A stretch of DNA of 64,000 bases, from contig JABVXU010000089.1 of the NCBI GenBank assembly GCA_013365365.1, forward strand, positions 100,228 through 164,227, in the 5' to 3' direction. Positions 61,929 through 64,000 of this stretch are shown here, one piece after another. Source of the stretch: Cruorifilaria tuberocauda. Its lineage: Eukaryota; Nematoda; Chromadorea; Rhabditida; Onchocercidae. Below the pieces are notes generated by a model. It had not been told where the DNA came from. It made no database searches and saw only the letters and a list, made by a program, of their open reading frames with translations. Each line of letters begins with the position of its first letter. Within the stretch, counting starts at the first letter, position 1. Position numbers and translations under genes: made by a program.

Positions 61929-63671
61929 CTGTCAATTTCGAGGAGAACTACACAAACAGAAAACAGTGCTTATCCTGAATAAACCATATTATCTGTTTCT
62001 ATCATGTTTGAATTAATATGATTTCTCAATAGTTACGAACTTGCAGCCGCGTTCATTCGAAATACATGATATAGCACGAAACTTCTAAGAAAGTTCCTAC
62101 TTGTCTAATGAATAACTCATCAACAACAATCACTTTAGTGCGAATTGGCAAATTGTACCTACTTCAGCGTTTTCGCTTATCGCTTGGCTCATGCTGTAGT
62201 TCGACCATGTTCCGAATGAAATCATTTTTTAATGATATGAGCAATAGATCACAAGATACGTGTCAGTGTAACCGAGAGGAGGATGTTTGAGAAAAAGGCA
62301 GCGGCGCAGTTGAGCTAACTTTCGGCAGTCTTTTAAATGAATTGAAAAATTTCATATTGCTATAAATAATGTCATAGGATATTTTGAGAAGATGCTAGTA
62401 GTAGATTTTTGAAAATTCTATTCGAAATAAATTGTCAAGTATGTAATTAGTTAAAAGATCATCATTTGTATATGTGGTAAGTTCCGATCAGTTTGTATAT
62501 TCACCGGTGTTGTTTTTTGAATCTTAGCAAGAAATTTGTCGTTTTTTTTGTCTCCAGAATTCCTTATATAAATTACGTATTTAATAGCAAAACAGTAAAC
62601 TTCAGGTAACTTTTGCCACATTCTTGCGGAAAAGTGTAACATTCGATACTACTGATAAGTCTATGATATGAATCGTGTGTAATCTAGACAAACATAATTT
62701 TAAAAAGAAAATAACCTAGAATTAGCAAAAAAGGCTTAGCAGGCTTTTTAATACTGTTTATTAATTCTTCTAAACAATCACAGCCATTAAAACAAATCAT
62801 TTTGCACCCAAAAAATATTACACAAAAAACCTCCTTGAAGGGAATTTCCTGAAATCGAAATTTAAAGCAATAACATTTTTTTGCTACTTCCTGAATTGAT
62901 GGAATTTAAGGCTTAAAATATACCTACTAGGCAATATTTACTAGATCCTAGAGTATGCATATTTTGTGAATCAAAATCGTTATTTTACTTTCTTTTTCAT
63001 AAGAATTTTTTGCTCCGCCAAGAACCTCGCGTCATTGGTAGTTTTACTTTTGAAGGAGCCTATTATTGATGGAATATCACTGAACAGACAATAATTATCA
63101 TAGAAGTATAATTTTATGACTCACCTTTTTTTTCGTGCATTAATACAATGCTTAGATTATTTTCCATTTACTTGGAACCATCTTTAATGATGACTTTCTA
63201 TTTAAATTTCGAGCAGGTTAAAAGTATTGAAACAATTCTTTGATGCTCTATAATAGGAAAACAATTTAAATCCAAACATTCTGAAACGAAAAGTAATGAA
63301 ACGCGTCACCAAATCACGCAGCAAATTGGTCTAATGTAGTTATATTTTGCGTCTGCTGAAAAGTTGCATTTAAAACAAATGACAGCTGTTCAACACTGAT
63401 ATATGATCCCTCCTATTTTCCTTTTCTATTCATTAGAGGCTGGAAAAAATTAGATAAATAAAAGTCATAGAGAAAGATTAACCTACATAACTTTTTACGA
63501 CCGATTTTAAATTTACGAATTATTTTCACGGCGCAAAGTCTCGTTCATTCTAATTTTACTTTAAAGGTGAAGGAAAGTATTAACTGCTGTTGCTATTGAA
63601 CTCTAGAAGTATATAACTTTTGTAGATCATCTGCTATATATCTTGTTAGTTATCTATCTTTGTTAGAAGAC

Positions 63672-63767
63672 TTGTCGGCGATTTCCTTTAACCGCGACAA
63701 TAGTATTCTTCTAGAGTTATTCTTTCTTTCCCGTTATTGTCGACGATCTTCTTTGACCGTGACAATC
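63672..63767. repeat. two related 31-base segments, each with a short inverted repeat
   Basis: Segments 63672-63702 and 63737-63767 are similar direct copies. Each begins TTGTCG and ends with a GACAA complement, so each can fold into a small hairpin. They lie about 80 and 140 bases to the 3' side (minus strand) of the SL1-like sequence. Confidence 0.6.
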
Positions 63768-63844
63768 TTTCTTTCTATTTGTAAGTAAGCAAACTGTTAG
63801 CCTTTTCGTCAGGCAGATGTGATAACTGATACGCTTGGGTGTAC

Positions 63845-63866
63845 TTCAAACTTGGGTAATTAAACC
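63845..63866 (-). ncRNA. SL1 spliced-leader-like sequence (SL RNA gene or pseudogene)
   Basis: Read on the minus strand, these 22 bases match the nematode SL1 leader at 21 positions: GGTTTAATTACCCAAGTTTG is exact, and only the last base (A for G) differs. The next two bases are GT, exactly where an SL RNA has its 5' splice site. Downstream there is a small hairpin (GCCT...AGGC) and further stems near 63737-63767, but I cannot find a clear Sm site of the AATTTTTGG kind. It is therefore either a divergent SL RNA, a decayed SL RNA copy, or less likely the 5' end of a retrocopied trans-spliced mRNA, in which case the GT would be accidental. It is not in a recognisable 5S rRNA cluster within this window. 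Confidence 0.7.
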
Positions 63867-64000
63867 TTTATTACTTTAGATTTCATAGCATACAACAACA
63901 CGACATTAACACATTAAAATATTTCGCAATATCCACACGAGTATTACAGACGATATTCAGTCAGACAAAGAGATACGGTAATCGTTATACCCTTTCGTGG

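Larger units (their letters stand above)
57610..63844. other. 6 kb intergenic region
   Basis: The region is AT-rich and without a supported gene. It holds a 158-bp tandem duplication (58441-58755), a short TA run near 60319-60331, an isolated exon-like stretch at 61860-61928 on the minus strand, and a pair of related 31-base segments near the right end (63672-63702 and 63737-63767). Confidence 0.5.

Noticed and set aside
62108..62290. Plus-strand 60-codon frame starting MNNSSTTITL
   Set aside because: It has no upstream or downstream exon and no recognised motif, and the minus strand of the same stretch is equally open in parts.

Overview
This window is AT-rich nuclear DNA of a nematode, most likely a filarial (spirurid) worm. 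The protein-coding genes have many short exons with nematode-type TTTTCAG/TTTTTAG acceptors. Likely spliced-leader acceptors sit a few bases upstream of several start codons. A near-exact copy of the nematode SL1 leader lies near the right end. One intron carries a decayed piece of a bacterial translation initiation factor gene (infB) that looks Wolbachia-derived, as is common in filarial genomes. There is no CRISPR array, rRNA, confident tRNA or intact mobile element.

Layout. 1-167 (-): the 5' end of a membrane-protein gene, possibly a P5A ATPase. 4396-17644 (+): a complete 39-exon ZSWIM8/ebax-1 gene (1962 aa) whose phases close at every junction; intron 16 holds the infB relic. 19335-23890 (+): a 9-exon calcium-independent phospholipase A2 (PNPLA8 type, 519 aa). 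24181-24525 (-): a two-exon 52-aa gene with one membrane segment, tail to tail with the phospholipase. 25559-31414 (-): a 10-exon PCTAIRE kinase (CDK16/17/18, pct-1; 536 aa). 38537-40620 (+): a 6-exon WBP11 splicing factor (414 aa). 48626-49708 (-): a tyrosine-rich protein I do not recognise, possibly with further exons down to 45108. 54863-57609 (+): a 6-exon NADAR-domain protein with odd splice sites around exon 4. 63845-63866 (-): the SL1-like sequence.

The genes do not form a pathway or an evident operon; this is ordinary nematode gene order with large intergenic gaps (31.4-38.5, 40.6-45.1, 49.7-54.8 and 57.6-63.8 kb). Those gaps hold simple repeats, a tandem 158-bp duplication, a dispersed repeat pair, several hairpins and a few isolated exon-like stretches. 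Exon models were assembled by hand from splice consensus, reading phase and family resemblance; no alignment, expression or database search was run.
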